In this document: piece by piece, positions 51,435 to 60,715 of the stretch
How positions within the stretch are numbered: position 1 is the first letter of the stretch
Layout: every line of letters begins with the position of its first letter
Assembly (NCBI RefSeq): GCF_004364325.1
Contig: NZ_SOCP01000002.1
Location: 620,001-684,000 of the forward strand
Length of the DNA stretch: 64,000 nt
DNA from: Actinophytocola oryzae
GTDB taxonomy: Bacteria; Actinomycetota; Actinomycetes; Mycobacteriales; Pseudonocardiaceae
Direction: 5' to 3'
Program-made: the position numbers and the translations under genes
The notes under the pieces: generated by a model
Seen by the model: the letters and a program-made list of their open reading frames with translations, nothing else
Databases searched by the model: none
What the model was told of the DNA's origin: nothing

Positions 51435-53702
51435 TCAGCCGTTACCGGTGAAGACGTCGTCGATGATGAACGTCTCGTTGGCGTCGGCCGTGCTGCTGGC
51501 CGAGAACTGGTGGCCGGTCATGTTGCTGGTGGCGCCGTCGGCACGGGTCGCGCTGCCGGTCGTGACGCCGTTGACGGTGACCGTGGCCCGGGTCGCGGTG
51601 GCGTCGACCCGGATGGTCGACCACACGGCCGTCGACGGGTCCAGCGCGGGACCGGAACCCAGGGCGTGCCAGGCGTTGCCCGCGTAGTAGCGGACCGTGC
51701 CGTCGCTCCAGACCGACAGGTGGTAGGCCGTGCGGCGCTGACCGCTCACCGGCGTGGCCAGCAGGTCGAACATGAACGACGACGGCGAGCCCTCGCCTGT
51801 CGGCCGCCACTTCACGGGGTGGAACCGGAACTCGAGGGTCCTGGTCGCGCTGGAGGAGTCGGTCCGCCGGACCGCGGGCAGGTGCTGGGCGTGGTCGTCG
51901 GTGATGAACAGCGCACGGCCGCTCCCGCTGCCCGCCGTGGACGTCGTGACCCAGACACCCTGGTGGCCCCTGCCCTGGTCGTCGACCGTGTAGTCGACGG
52001 AGTACCCGCGGGGGATGCCGTTCACCGGGTCGTTCTCGAAGGAGTCCACGTCACCCGCGTACAGCTCGATCTCGTTGAGCATGCTGCACGGCGCGGTGAC
52101 GCCCGGCGGGCAGTAGGACGCAGGCCCGGTGAGCACCCGCACGTACTGGGCCTTCCGTGCCGGGGGCGAGGTGTAGCGCAGCGCGTAGCCTTCCTGGTTC
52201 GTCACCGAGTACCAGTCCTGCCACGGGTCGCTCGCGTCCAGCCTGGTCTGGACGGTCGCGCTCTGCGTGCCGCCGAGCGCCAGGCTCAGACCCGCCCTGG
52301 TCAGCGTGTAGGGCCGGTCCAGCGCGAGGTCGAACGTGCCGGTGCCGCCCTGTTCGAACGCGCCGGACCACAGCTCGGTGCTGCCGTCCACCGCACCCCG
52401 TGCCCCGCTGCGGTCGTGACCGGCCACCGCACCGAGGTCACCGCTCAGCCGCGCCTTCGACGACAGGTCGATCTTGCCGGTGTCGGCGGTGAGCACGTCG
52501 GCCATGGCACGCATTATCTGGAACTCCGTCGTGCCGCCGGACATGGGTGCGTTGTGCCACTTGCACTTGTTGTAGTGCGTGCCCTGGTAGGTGACGGCGT
52601 GGCAGCTGTCGGCGAGCAGCACGGCACGGTTCGACTCCGTCCACGCGAAGTCGGCGTTGCCGCTGCTCCCTTCGTTGAGGTCCTGCGGGCTGGCCGTCGA
52701 GTGGTTGTCGTAGTAGACCTTCCTGACGTTCCACGTCGTGCCCCTGCCGTCGTAGGACAACGCGATGGAGTTGTCCGGCCGCCCGGCGACGAGTGCGAGG
52801 ATTCCGTTGGGCAGCAGGGAGAGTCTCGGGTTGATCCGGCCGAACGGGCGGTTGCCCGAGGAGTCCGCGGCGAACTCGGGAATCCCCTGCGGTGCGGCCG
52901 TCCACGTGGTGCCGAGGTCGGTGGACATCCTGCGCCACAGGTTGTCGTAGGTCGACGACCGGCTGACGGTGATCAGGTCACCGTCGGAGTTCAGGGCGAG
53001 TGCCGTCTCCGAGTAGCCGCGGGTGGACGAGCCCTGGGCGATGACGCTGCGCAGTGTCCAGCTCCCGCCCGCGTTGGTGCTCTGCACGAGCAGCGCGGAC
53101 TGGCCGCCGGACAGGTTGGCGTACCCGGCCATCAGCAGCGGCCCGTTCGGCACCTGGACGACCGTGTTGGGGAAGAAGTTCGAGCTGGTTGCGGCGAAAC
53201 TCTGCGGTGCGATGTCGAGCGTCGCGTTCGCGGTGGTGGGGAACGTCGTCCCGCTGTCGGTCGAGTACCGCATGACCAGCGTGCGTCGCTGCAGGGAAAC
53301 CGAGGTCTGGCCGATGAACTGCGCGTCGATGACCCGCCCGTCGGACAGCCGCGCGCTCGCCTCGTAGCCGGGGCGCGTCGTCGTGGCGAAGGTCTGGCCG
53401 CCGTCGGTCGAGACCAGCTGGCCGTTGTCCGACGCGCCGTCGGCGTCGTAGTGGTCGACGTAGCCGCCGAACACGGTTCGCGTCGGTGCCGCCGCTGTCC
53501 CGGTGTCGTAGGCCTCGGCCGTCGCGTACCAGGTCGGCGGGTCGCCGGCGGGGTTGTAGACGCTGCCCTCGCCACTGACGACCAGGGTCGGCGCGGTCGG
53601 CGACGCCCCCGCGATCTCCGACCTGGTGACGGCCTCGGCGCTCGGCGCCTGCACCGCGGTGCCCGCCACGAGCGCCGCGACCAACAGAGTTCTTCCCAGC
53701 AT
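51435..53702 (-). CDS. Secreted sialidase-like (BNR-repeat) protein, paralogue 1
   Basis: 755 residues from ATG 53702; ATG 53771 was rejected because it lies in the shared promoter palindrome. Signal peptide 1-24. Asp-box repeats (S-x-D-x-G-x-T/S-W/F) at about 98-105, 147-154, 208-215 and 260-267 define a six-bladed propeller of the GH33-like type. Residues 430-560 form a discoidin-like module (FDLALDRPYTLTRAGLSLALGG), and the C-terminal 180 residues a LamG-like beta-sandwich. Substrate could be sialic acid or another glycan; I did not find the complete Arg triad by eye. Confidence 0.82.
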   Translation of the reverse strand: MLGRTLLVAALVAGTAVQAPSAEAVTRSEIAGASPTAPTLVVSGEGSVYNPAGDPPTWYATAEAYDTGTAAAPTRTVFGGYVDHYDADGASDNGQLVSTDGGQTFATTTRPGYEASARLSDGRVIDAQFIGQTSVSLQRRTLVMRYSTDSGTTFPTTANATLDIAPQSFAATSSNFFPNTVVQVPNGPLLMAGYANLSGGQSALLVQSTNAGGSWTLRSVIAQGSSTRGYSETALALNSDGDLITVSRSSTYDNLWRRMSTDLGTTWTAAPQGIPEFAADSSGNRPFGRINPRLSLLPNGILALVAGRPDNSIALSYDGRGTTWNVRKVYYDNHSTASPQDLNEGSSGNADFAWTESNRAVLLADSCHAVTYQGTHYNKCKWHNAPMSGGTTEFQIMRAMADVLTADTGKIDLSSKARLSGDLGAVAGHDRSGARGAVDGSTELWSGAFEQGGTGTFDLALDRPYTLTRAGLSLALGGTQSATVQTRLDASDPWQDWYSVTNQEGYALRYTSPPARKAQYVRVLTGPASYCPPGVTAPCSMLNEIELYAGDVDSFENDPVNGIPRGYSVDYTVDDQGRGHQGVWVTTSTAGSGSGRALFITDDHAQHLPAVRRTDSSSATRTLEFRFHPVKWRPTGEGSPSSFMFDLLATPVSGQRRTAYHLSVWSDGTVRYYAGNAWHALGSGPALDPSTAVWSTIRVDATATRATVTVNGVTTGSATRADGATSNMTGHQFSASSTADANETFIIDDVFTGNG

Positions 53703-53763
53703 GGACGGTCCCCGATCCCAGAGGTCGTCGATCACTCGCCGTGAAGAACCATCCACAGAACGC

Positions 53764-53800
53764 CGTTCCATGTCAAGGGTTCACGTATTGACATGGAACG
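53764..53800. promoter_or_regulatory. Perfect 13-bp inverted repeat with symmetric TTGACA elements between sialidase-like genes
   Basis: Arms CGTTCCATGTCAA (53764-53776) and TTGACATGGAACG (53788-53800) with an 11-bp spacer. Each arm contains TTGACA directed outward, so both divergent genes may use it as -35 while one regulator bound to the palindrome controls both. Confidence 0.7.
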
Positions 53801-53871
53801 CGGTTTCAGGTGCACTTCCGCGCGTCCCCGTCACACGGGCGCGTTCCGGCCTTCCATCGAGGAGCACCGCC

Positions 53872-56067
53872 ATGTCCCGCGTCACCAACCTCGTGAGCGC
53901 CGCGCTCGGTTTCGGCGCCGCGGTCGTGCTGCTGGCCGCCACCACCGGTTCCGCGGCTCCCGGGGGACCACCCCCGACCGCGGAGAACCCGCTGCCCACC
54001 GGCGACGGGGCGGCGGCGAGCTCCTACGCGTCCGGCAACGGTCCACTGTGGAACGTCCTGAACTGGGGGCCCGGCCCCAGGGCGGCGAACCCCGGCGCGT
54101 TCGCCATGGACACCGTCGTCGACGGTCGCACCGAGCAGAAGATCTTCGTGTCCTCGTCGGCGAACGACGACACCCCCAGCGCCGACTCGATCAACAACCT
54201 GTCGACCTCGCTGGACTCCGGGCTCTCGTTCCTGACCACACAACGGAACGCGCCCGTCGGGGCGGGCAACATGGTCCGGCTGGACGACGGCTCGCTCGTC
54301 GCGGTCGACTTCATCCCGGAATGGCGGGACGACGCCCACAGCGGGATCAACCTGCGCGTGTGGCGTTCCCCCGACGGCGGCGCGACGTGGCGGCTGACGA
54401 AGGCGCCCTACACGCCGCCCCCGGGCAAGGTGCTCGGCGGCGACCGGGGGCTGCGCGTGCACCGCGAGGCCATGCTGGCGCCGGACGGCACGATCATGGT
54501 GCCCGCCTACCTGGCCTACGTCGGCGAGCGGCAGGGCAGCATCATCCTCCAGTCCGTCGACGGGGGCGGGACGTGGACCCAGCGCGGACAGATTCCCGCG
54601 CCGGTGGCCGTCAACGAGGTCGGCTGGTCCTTCACCACGGACGACCGGATGGTCGCCGCGGTGCGCACGGGGGAGAGCCCGCCCCGCCTCCGCACGAGCT
54701 TCTCGGCCGACCAGGGCAGGACGTGGTCACCGGCGGAGCCGCTCCTCGGGCCGGACGGGACACAGGTCGTGGGCATCAGCCCGCAGGTCCTGTTGCAGCC
54801 CAACGGGGTCATGCTGCTCGCCACCGGCCGCCCCGACGACAGGGTGTACGTCAGCCACGACGGCACCGGCCGGACGTGGGACGAGCAGCGGCTCGTGCTG
54901 GCGCGCTACCCGTCGGAGACCGGCAACGGCAGGTCCGACGGGACGAGCGGGAACAACGCGATGGTCAGCGTGGACGCGGACCGGACGGTGTTCTTCGGTG
55001 ACTACTGCGCGGTGTGGGGCTGCAAGGCCTACCACGAGCAGTACGGGATCTTCGCGTCCTACGTCAGCGCGGTGACACCCGGCACGGGCCGGATCGACCT
55101 GGAGACCAAGGCACACAACGGAACCGTGAAGATCACCGGCGACTTCGCCCGTGGCGACCGGCGGTTCCCCGAGCAACGTCCGGAGGGTGCGGTCGACGGC
55201 AGCTCCCGGTCGCACTCGGCGGCGGTGCTGGACCGCAGGCGCGGCAACGCGTCGATGACGGTCGAGCTGGACCGCGCGTACCCGGTGAACCGGCTCGGGG
55301 TGATGCTCGGCAACGGGCAACCGTCCTCGGCGACGGTGTCGCTGTCGGCCGACGGTCGCGCGTGGACACCCGTGGTGCGTGCGGACAGGGTCCGCGACCA
55401 CGCCGTGCGGTACACGGACCTCGCGCCAACACAGGCGAGGTTCGTACGGATCGAGGCGCCGTCGGGCACCGCGGTGACCGAGCTGGAGGTGTTCGCGGCG
55501 GGTCTGCAGACCTTCGAGAACGACCCGGAGTACGCGGTGCCGCGCGGGTTCGTCGACGCCCGCAACACGACGGTGACCGACCAGGAGCTCCGCGGCGCGG
55601 ACAGCCGCGACTCGCTGCGCCTGTTCGACAAGTTCCTCGACGACAACGCGACCGCGACGGCCGTGGCACCGGACGTCGAGCACCAGACACTCGCGTTCAG
55701 CTGGGCCACCAACGACTTCCGCGGCCCGTTCACGTTCTCGGTCGGCGGCCACCGCGACGGGGCGGGGGTCGAGCCATGGCGGTTCCGCCTGCGCCCGGGA
55801 CCACCCCGGACGTTGGAGGTGTACGACGGCAGCACGTGGCAGGCCCTCGGCACCCTGACCACGGCCATCCCGAACAACACCTGGACCCCGTTCGTGGTCG
55901 ACGCCACGACGACGGCGGCCACCGTCCGGATCGGCGGCCAGGAGTTCACGACCACCACCCGCGCCGAGGCGGCCGACACCATCGCGGGCACGACCTTCAC
56001 CACGGGCGACCCGGTCGAGTACGGCATGACGTTCTTCGTGGACGACCTCGCGATCACCGGGGCATAG
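53872..56067 (+). CDS. Secreted sialidase-like (BNR-repeat) protein, paralogue 2
   Basis: 731 residues from ATG 53872 (GAGGAG upstream). Signal peptide 1-28. Asp-boxes SPDGGATW (166-173), SVDGGGTW (228-235), SADQGRTW (278-285) and a degenerate SHDGTGRTW. C-terminal modules match those of the divergent neighbour in order: discoidin-like (MTVELDRAYPVNRLGVMLGNG) then LamG-like (TFENDPEYAVPRGF...MTFFVDDLAITGA). The pair probably arose by duplication and inversion and acts on the same polymer from different ends or linkages. Confidence 0.82.
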   Translation: MSRVTNLVSAALGFGAAVVLLAATTGSAAPGGPPPTAENPLPTGDGAAASSYASGNGPLWNVLNWGPGPRAANPGAFAMDTVVDGRTEQKIFVSSSANDDTPSADSINNLSTSLDSGLSFLTTQRNAPVGAGNMVRLDDGSLVAVDFIPEWRDDAHSGINLRVWRSPDGGATWRLTKAPYTPPPGKVLGGDRGLRVHREAMLAPDGTIMVPAYLAYVGERQGSIILQSVDGGGTWTQRGQIPAPVAVNEVGWSFTTDDRMVAAVRTGESPPRLRTSFSADQGRTWSPAEPLLGPDGTQVVGISPQVLLQPNGVMLLATGRPDDRVYVSHDGTGRTWDEQRLVLARYPSETGNGRSDGTSGNNAMVSVDADRTVFFGDYCAVWGCKAYHEQYGIFASYVSAVTPGTGRIDLETKAHNGTVKITGDFARGDRRFPEQRPEGAVDGSSRSHSAAVLDRRRGNASMTVELDRAYPVNRLGVMLGNGQPSSATVSLSADGRAWTPVVRADRVRDHAVRYTDLAPTQARFVRIEAPSGTAVTELEVFAAGLQTFENDPEYAVPRGFVDARNTTVTDQELRGADSRDSLRLFDKFLDDNATATAVAPDVEHQTLAFSWATNDFRGPFTFSVGGHRDGAGVEPWRFRLRPGPPRTLEVYDGSTWQALGTLTTAIPNNTWTPFVVDATTTAATVRIGGQEFTTTTRAEAADTIAGTTFTTGDPVEYGMTFFVDDLAITGA

Positions 56068-56071
56068 CGCG

Positions 56072-56106
56072 GCCGTGGCCCGTTCCTCCGCCGGACGGGC
56101 CACGGC
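56072..56106 (+). terminator. Hairpin terminator after sialidase-like paralogue 2
   Basis: Perfect 12-bp arms GCCGTGGCCCGT (56072-56083) and ACGGGCCACGGC (56095-56106) with an 11-nt loop, beginning 5 nt after the stop codon. Confidence 0.75.
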
Positions 56107-56238
56107 GAGGACCTGTCGCCGGTCCGCCCCGGAGACGCCGCACGCACGGTAATCGCGATCAGTCGTCTCGGTGAGGTTTAGCTTCGACCCAATGATGAAA
56201 CTCTTGGGCAGAAGGTAGCGGGCGAGAGCGAGGGCGTC

Positions 56239-57654
56239 GTGACAACTGACCAGGAGTCGCCGGCCGAGGAACTCGCCCGTGTGACCGAGACACCGGGCGC
56301 CGCGGACGACGCCGACAGGCCGGACGCGGAACACCTGGTCATCGGCCGCTACCGGCTGTTCCGCAGGCTCGGGACGGGCGGGATGGGCGTGGTCTGGCAG
56401 GGCCACGACGAGCGGCTCAACCGGCAGGTCGCGATCAAGAAGCTGCTCCTGCGCCCCGATCTCCCGCCGGAGAAGGCGGCCGAGGCGGTCGCCCGCTGTC
56501 TGCGTGAGGGCCGCATCGCCGCCCGGCTCCACCACCCCAACGCGATCTCCGTGTTCGACGTCGTCGACGAGGAGGACGTGCCCTGCCTCGTCATGGAGTA
56601 CCTGCCCTCGCGCAGCCTGGCGACCGTCATCGCGGAGGAGCGGGCACTCGCGCCGGACAAGGCCGCCACCGTCGGTGCGCAGGTGGCCGCCGGACTCGCC
56701 GCGGCGCACGCCGCCGGCATCGTGCACCGCGACATCACCCCCGGCAACATCCTGCTCGGCGAGGACGGCTCGGTGAAGATCACCGACTTCGGCATCTCCT
56801 GGGCGTCCGACGACGCCACGGTCACCGAGGTCGGCTCGTTCGCGGGCACCCCCGCCTACCTGGCACCCGAGGTCGCGCTCGGTGGCGAGCCCACCTCGGC
56901 GTCCGACGTGTTCTCCCTGGGCTCGACGCTCTACACCGCGGTCGAGGGTGAGCCGCCCTTCGGCGTCGCCGCGAACACCCTCGGCCTGCTGCACGCGGTG
57001 GCAGGCGGGCGGATCAACCCGCCTCGGCGGTCCGGTCCGCTGACCGAGGCGCTGACCGCCCTGCTCGAGGTGGACCCGGCCTCCCGCCCGACCGCGCGGG
57101 AAGCACGCGAGCTGCTCGCCGCCGTCGGTGAGGTTCCGGCCGACCTGGTACTGCCCGCTCTGCCGATCCAGCGATCCGCCCGCACCCAGGTCATCCGCCG
57201 GCCCGCGATGCCGGTACCCGACCCGCCCGCACGCTCCGGTCGCTCCCGCGGCGCTCTGGCGGTCGCGGGGGTCTTCTTCGTCGCGATGGTGGCCGTCGGC
57301 GCCTGGCTGCTCGGTGATCACGGCAACCTCGCACCGGCTGAGCTTCGGGTTCCGTCCAACGGGACGGGTCAGAGCGACAGCACGCAGGCGCCGGTGTCCG
57401 AGGTGGTGGCCCCGGTCAACAACGCCGGAGACCCCCAGCGGAAGGCGCAGGCACCCACGATCGCCCCCGGGGAGCCCAGCACGGCGCCGACGAGCGTGGC
57501 CGACACCTCGGTGACCACGACCACCGACGCCCCGCCCGCGACCTCGACCGACAACGAGGTCCCCCCGTCCGGCGACACCCCGACGAGTGAGACCGAGCCG
57601 CCGCCGAGCACCGAGGAAACGGAGTCGGCACCGGCGTCGAACGTCGTCGAGTGA
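56239..57654 (+). CDS. Membrane Ser/Thr protein kinase (PknB-like)
   Basis: 471 residues from GTG 56239. Kinase domain 36-295: LGTGGMGVVWQG glycine loop, Lys67 (VAIKK), HRDITPGN (Asp165; Thr in place of the usual Lys), DFG 183-185, APE at about 210. One membrane helix near 336-357 (ALAVAGVFFVAMVAVGAWLL) and an extracellular Thr/Pro/Ser-rich tail of about 110 residues with no PASTA or other sensor fold. It is an active-type Hanks kinase likely sensing the envelope. Monocistronic. Confidence 0.93.
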   Translation: MTTDQESPAEELARVTETPGAADDADRPDAEHLVIGRYRLFRRLGTGGMGVVWQGHDERLNRQVAIKKLLLRPDLPPEKAAEAVARCLREGRIAARLHHPNAISVFDVVDEEDVPCLVMEYLPSRSLATVIAEERALAPDKAATVGAQVAAGLAAAHAAGIVHRDITPGNILLGEDGSVKITDFGISWASDDATVTEVGSFAGTPAYLAPEVALGGEPTSASDVFSLGSTLYTAVEGEPPFGVAANTLGLLHAVAGGRINPPRRSGPLTEALTALLEVDPASRPTAREARELLAAVGEVPADLVLPALPIQRSARTQVIRRPAMPVPDPPARSGRSRGALAVAGVFFVAMVAVGAWLLGDHGNLAPAELRVPSNGTGQSDSTQAPVSEVVAPVNNAGDPQRKAQAPTIAPGEPSTAPTSVADTSVTTTTDAPPATSTDNEVPPSGDTPTSETEPPPSTEETESAPASNVVE

Positions 57655-57660
57655 GCGTCG

Positions 57661-58443
57661 TCAGTGCCGGGGTTCGGCGAGCAGTGGTGAGTGACCCGCC
57701 GCGGTCTCCCTGAGGATGCGCCAGGTGTCGAGTTCGTCGTCGGCAAGGTAGCCCGGCGGAAGCCACGCGGCGGCGTCGGCCGCGGTGACCGGGTCGAGTT
57801 CCGTGTCGTCCGCCGGCCAGTCGAGCACCGGCAGCCGGACCCGCATCGCGCCGGTCACCTCGTAGGAGTGGTCGTCCTGGACGAACAGCTCGGTCACGAG
57901 GTCACCGCCCACCCCGAGCCCGCCGTCGTTGTTGAAACACACGACCACGTCCGCGTGGAGGTCGCCGAGGACCAGGTCGAAGGCACCGCTCAGGAGGGCG
58001 CGTGTCCGCAGCTTCCCCGTCACGACGAGGAAGCTGCGGTCGACGTCGCCGTCGGACAGCAGCCCGTCGACGGTCAGGTCACCGAGCACGACAAGCGGCC
58101 CGTCAAGGGTCAGGTCGGCGTCGAAACGAGCGTCGCCGAACCAGATCACGGGCCGGCCCGAGGCCACGTGCCAGCCGTCGGCGGTGCGTTCGACGCCCTC
58201 GGTGTCCCCGGCAGGCAGGGCCGCGGCGAGCGCGAGGGCGAACTCGACGTAGGCGTTGTAGAAGTACCGTGCCCAGTCCGGGTCCCCGGTCAGCGTGCCG
58301 AGCCATGCGCGGATCTCCGGCAGCTGGTCCGCAAGCGACCCGACCTCGTAGTTGATGCCCGCGGCGCCGTGCACACGCAGCCCTGCCACGGCCTCGTCGA
58401 GCCGCGCTACCGCCGACCGGAGATGTCCCTCTCGGAGAAGCAT
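57661..58443 (-). CDS. Beta-helix-like (polymer-forming/bactofilin-type) protein of unknown function
   Basis: 260 residues. The first 95 are helical (LPEIRAWLGTLTGDPDWARYFYNAYVEFALAL). Residues 100-200 show short repeated strands with turning Gly/Asp residues (DADLTLDGPLVVLGDLTVDGLLSDGD.. then LGDLHADVVVCFNNDG) as in right-handed beta-helices of bactofilin or left-handed sugar-acyltransferase type. No signal peptide. It follows the LysR gene by 33 nt on the same strand and may be in its transcript. Confidence 0.65.
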   Translation of the reverse strand: MLLREGHLRSAVARLDEAVAGLRVHGAAGINYEVGSLADQLPEIRAWLGTLTGDPDWARYFYNAYVEFALALAAALPAGDTEGVERTADGWHVASGRPVIWFGDARFDADLTLDGPLVVLGDLTVDGLLSDGDVDRSFLVVTGKLRTRALLSGAFDLVLGDLHADVVVCFNNDGGLGVGGDLVTELFVQDDHSYEVTGAMRVRLPVLDWPADDTELDPVTAADAAAWLPPGYLADDELDTWRILRETAAGHSPLLAEPRH

Positions 58444-58476
58444 CGGCGGAGTATGGCAGGCCTGTGACGGACTACG

Positions 58477-59325
58477 TCATCGACGGTCCGCGGCCGCCGC
58501 GGACGTGCCCGCCGCGGCTTTCGACGCGGCCCTGGCCAGCGCGGCGACTGACGGGGACGTGCTGTGCGCGGGCCAGGCGAGCACGAGGGCGCTCGGGGGA
58601 ACGTCGGTCACCGGGACCGTGGCCAGGTCCTCGCGCAGGGGTGTGGTCAGCGACCGCGGTAGCACGGCGACCGTTCGACCCAGCGCGATCAGGTGCATGA
58701 GTTCACTGAGTCCGCCGACGGCGCCCGCGGCGGCGGGATCATACTTGTGCAGGCTTTCGCCCTCGAGGTCGGCCATCCGCAGGCCGGGTCGTCGGGCGAG
58801 TGGGTGGGCCACGGGCAGCACGGCGACCGGCGCCTCGCTCACGAGCGCTTCGGTGTCCAGCCCACGGACATCATCGGGCGGTAGGTACAGCAGCGCGGCG
58901 TCAGCCCGCCCTTCGCGCAGCATGCTCACCCGGTCGCCCGCGAAGACCACCTCGATCGGCAACACGCCCTGTTCGTTCTCGTAGGCGGCGAGCACGGCCG
59001 GGAGCAGACCCGCGTCACCGCCGGGTTTGATGGCCAGCACCAGGTGCGGATCGCCCGGTCCCGCACGCCGTGCCCGCGCGGCCGCGGCCGACACCGCGTC
59101 CAGCGCCGTGCGTGCCTCGCGGGCGAGCACCTGACCGGCCGCGGTCAGCGTGACCACGCGACTCGTCCGTTCGAACAGGCTGACCTCCAGTCGGCGCTCC
59201 AGTCGCCGGATCGCCTTCGAGAGCGCAGGCTGCGCGATGCCCAACCGGCTCGCGGCACGGCCGAAGTGCAACTCGTCGGCCACCGCTAGGAAGTACGCCA
59301 GCTCCCGCGTCTCCAACCGATCCAT
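58477..59325 (-). CDS. LysR-family transcriptional regulator
   Basis: 282 residues. Winged HTH at 5-65 (LAYFLAVADELHFGRAASRLGIAQPALSKAIRRLERRLEVSLFERTS), followed by the periplasmic-binding-like effector domain. It is divergent from the SDR gene at 59428 with a 102-bp gap, the usual layout for control of the neighbour. Confidence 0.93.
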   Translation of the reverse strand: MDRLETRELAYFLAVADELHFGRAASRLGIAQPALSKAIRRLERRLEVSLFERTSRVVTLTAAGQVLAREARTALDAVSAAAARARRAGPGDPHLVLAIKPGGDAGLLPAVLAAYENEQGVLPIEVVFAGDRVSMLREGRADAALLYLPPDDVRGLDTEALVSEAPVAVLPVAHPLARRPGLRMADLEGESLHKYDPAAAGAVGGLSELMHLIALGRTVAVLPRSLTTPLREDLATVPVTDVPPSALVLAWPAHSTSPSVAALARAASKAAAGTSAAAADRR

Positions 59326-59427
59326 TCCTCCAGGTTATCAATCCTGGTCTGGCTGGTCTTGGACGCACCACGTCCGGCGGTGATGGGGTGAACACGGGTA
59401 CCGAACACCGATACCGGGAGGTAACGC

Positions 59428-60105
59428 ATGCCCACTATCGCTCTCGTCGCGGCCGGTAGGCGCCTCGGTCTGTCGCTCGGCCGCGTCTTCGGCAGGCAGG
59501 GCTTCGACGTCGCGCTGATCGCCCGCTCCGAGCAACGGCTCGGCGAACTGGCGGCGACACTGGCGGACGAAGGTGTCCAGGCCGCCGGGTTCGCCGCGGA
59601 TGTCACCGACCGCGCCGAGCTGACCGCGGCCCTGGACCGCGCCGCGGCGCGGTTCGGCGGCATCGACGTGCTGCACTACTCGTCGGTTCCGGCAGGCGAC
59701 GCGTGGATGACCGGGGTACTGGACGTGACCGTGGAGAACCTGCGGCCGCAGGTCGAAAGCACCTGTTACGGCGCGGTCAGCGCGACCCGCGCGGTGCTGC
59801 CCGCGATGGTGAGCGCGGGCAGCGGCACGGTGCTGTACACCACGGGCGCCAGTTCGGTCACGCCGACGCCGTGGGCCGCCACCTCCGGCGCCGCCGGTGC
59901 CGCCCTCCGCAACTGGGCTCTCACCCTCAACGGCACACTGGCCGACAAGGGCGTCTACGTCGGCCACGTCGCCATCGGCGCGTGGATCGCCGGAACCCCG
60001 GGCATGCCCGCCGACGCGTCGCCGATGGAACCGGACGCCATCGCCCAGGTCTACTGGGATCTGCACGCCACCCGCGACCGCGCCGAACGCGTCATCACCA
60101 ACTGA
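59428..60105 (+). CDS. SDR-family protein without the catalytic Tyr/Lys pair
   Basis: 225 residues; GGGAGG precedes the ATG. The nucleotide site is AAGRRLGLSLGR rather than TGxxxGIG. Beta-strands and helices follow the SDR order, with HYSSV replacing NNAG and YTTGASSVTP in the position of the catalytic Ser. The YxxxK motif is absent (PWAATSGAAGAA), so ordinary SDR catalysis is unlikely. It may bind NADPH for another purpose. Divergent from the LysR gene, which probably regulates it. Confidence 0.85.
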   Translation: MPTIALVAAGRRLGLSLGRVFGRQGFDVALIARSEQRLGELAATLADEGVQAAGFAADVTDRAELTAALDRAAARFGGIDVLHYSSVPAGDAWMTGVLDVTVENLRPQVESTCYGAVSATRAVLPAMVSAGSGTVLYTTGASSVTPTPWAATSGAAGAALRNWALTLNGTLADKGVYVGHVAIGAWIAGTPGMPADASPMEPDAIAQVYWDLHATRDRAERVITN

Positions 60106-60142
60106 CCGGACCGGGCGGAGGTTCTGGCACGCGCCGAGGCGG

Positions 60143-60715
60143 TCATCGCAGGTGCGCGAGTGCCGTGATGACGCGGTCCGCGATGTCCGGTGGCCACGGG
60201 AACGCGACCGTCACCGCTCGCTGGTGGGCCAGGCCGTGCAGACCGAGCCACGGCGCGACGGCGTCCGCGTGTGTGTCGGTGCTCGTGGCCTGGCCCGAGG
60301 TGGCGCAGTCGTCGAGTGTCGCGGTGATCAGCTCCGTGCACGCGTCGCCGAGGGTCGCCACGTCGTCCCTCGTCACCGACGAGTCCTGCAGTGTCGGCAT
60401 CCAGAGACCGCCGAACGTGCTCCGGTAGCGCTCGGGGTGTTCCTGGGCGAACCGCAGGTAGGCGTTGGCGCAGGCGAACAGCCGTTCCCGCGGGTCGCCC
60501 GCCGCGGCCACGGCAGCGCGGAGCCGGTCCTCCAGCTCGGCGAAGGACTCGCGTACGACGGCCAGCATGATGGCAGGCCGGTCGGGGAAGTGGCGGTAGA
60601 TCGACGGCGCGGCGATCCCGGCACGCCGGGCGACGGGAGTCGGGCTGGACGCGAGTCTCCGACGCCCCGCCCGCCCCGGCCGACCATCGGGCCGCGGATG
60701 GCGGAAATGAGCACC
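60143..60715 (-). pseudogene. TetR-family regulator with damaged 5' end
   Basis: The frame encodes a TetR core: PVARRAGIAAPSIYRHFPDRPA is the recognition-helix region, followed by the C-terminal domain (VVRESFAELEDRLRAAVAAAGDPRERLF...). Upstream in frame there are 49 codons before a stop but no ATG, GTG, TTG or CTG; the first helix of the HTH is replaced by a Gly/Arg-rich stretch. Internal ATG 60568 would lose the DNA-binding domain. Either a frameshift or a sequencing error affects the first 20 codons. Confidence 0.6.

Noticed and set aside
53703..53771. Upstream start (ATG 53771) for the minus-strand sialidase-like gene
   Set aside because: It falls inside the shared promoter palindrome and would put 23 charged residues before the signal peptide; ATG 53702 is preferred.
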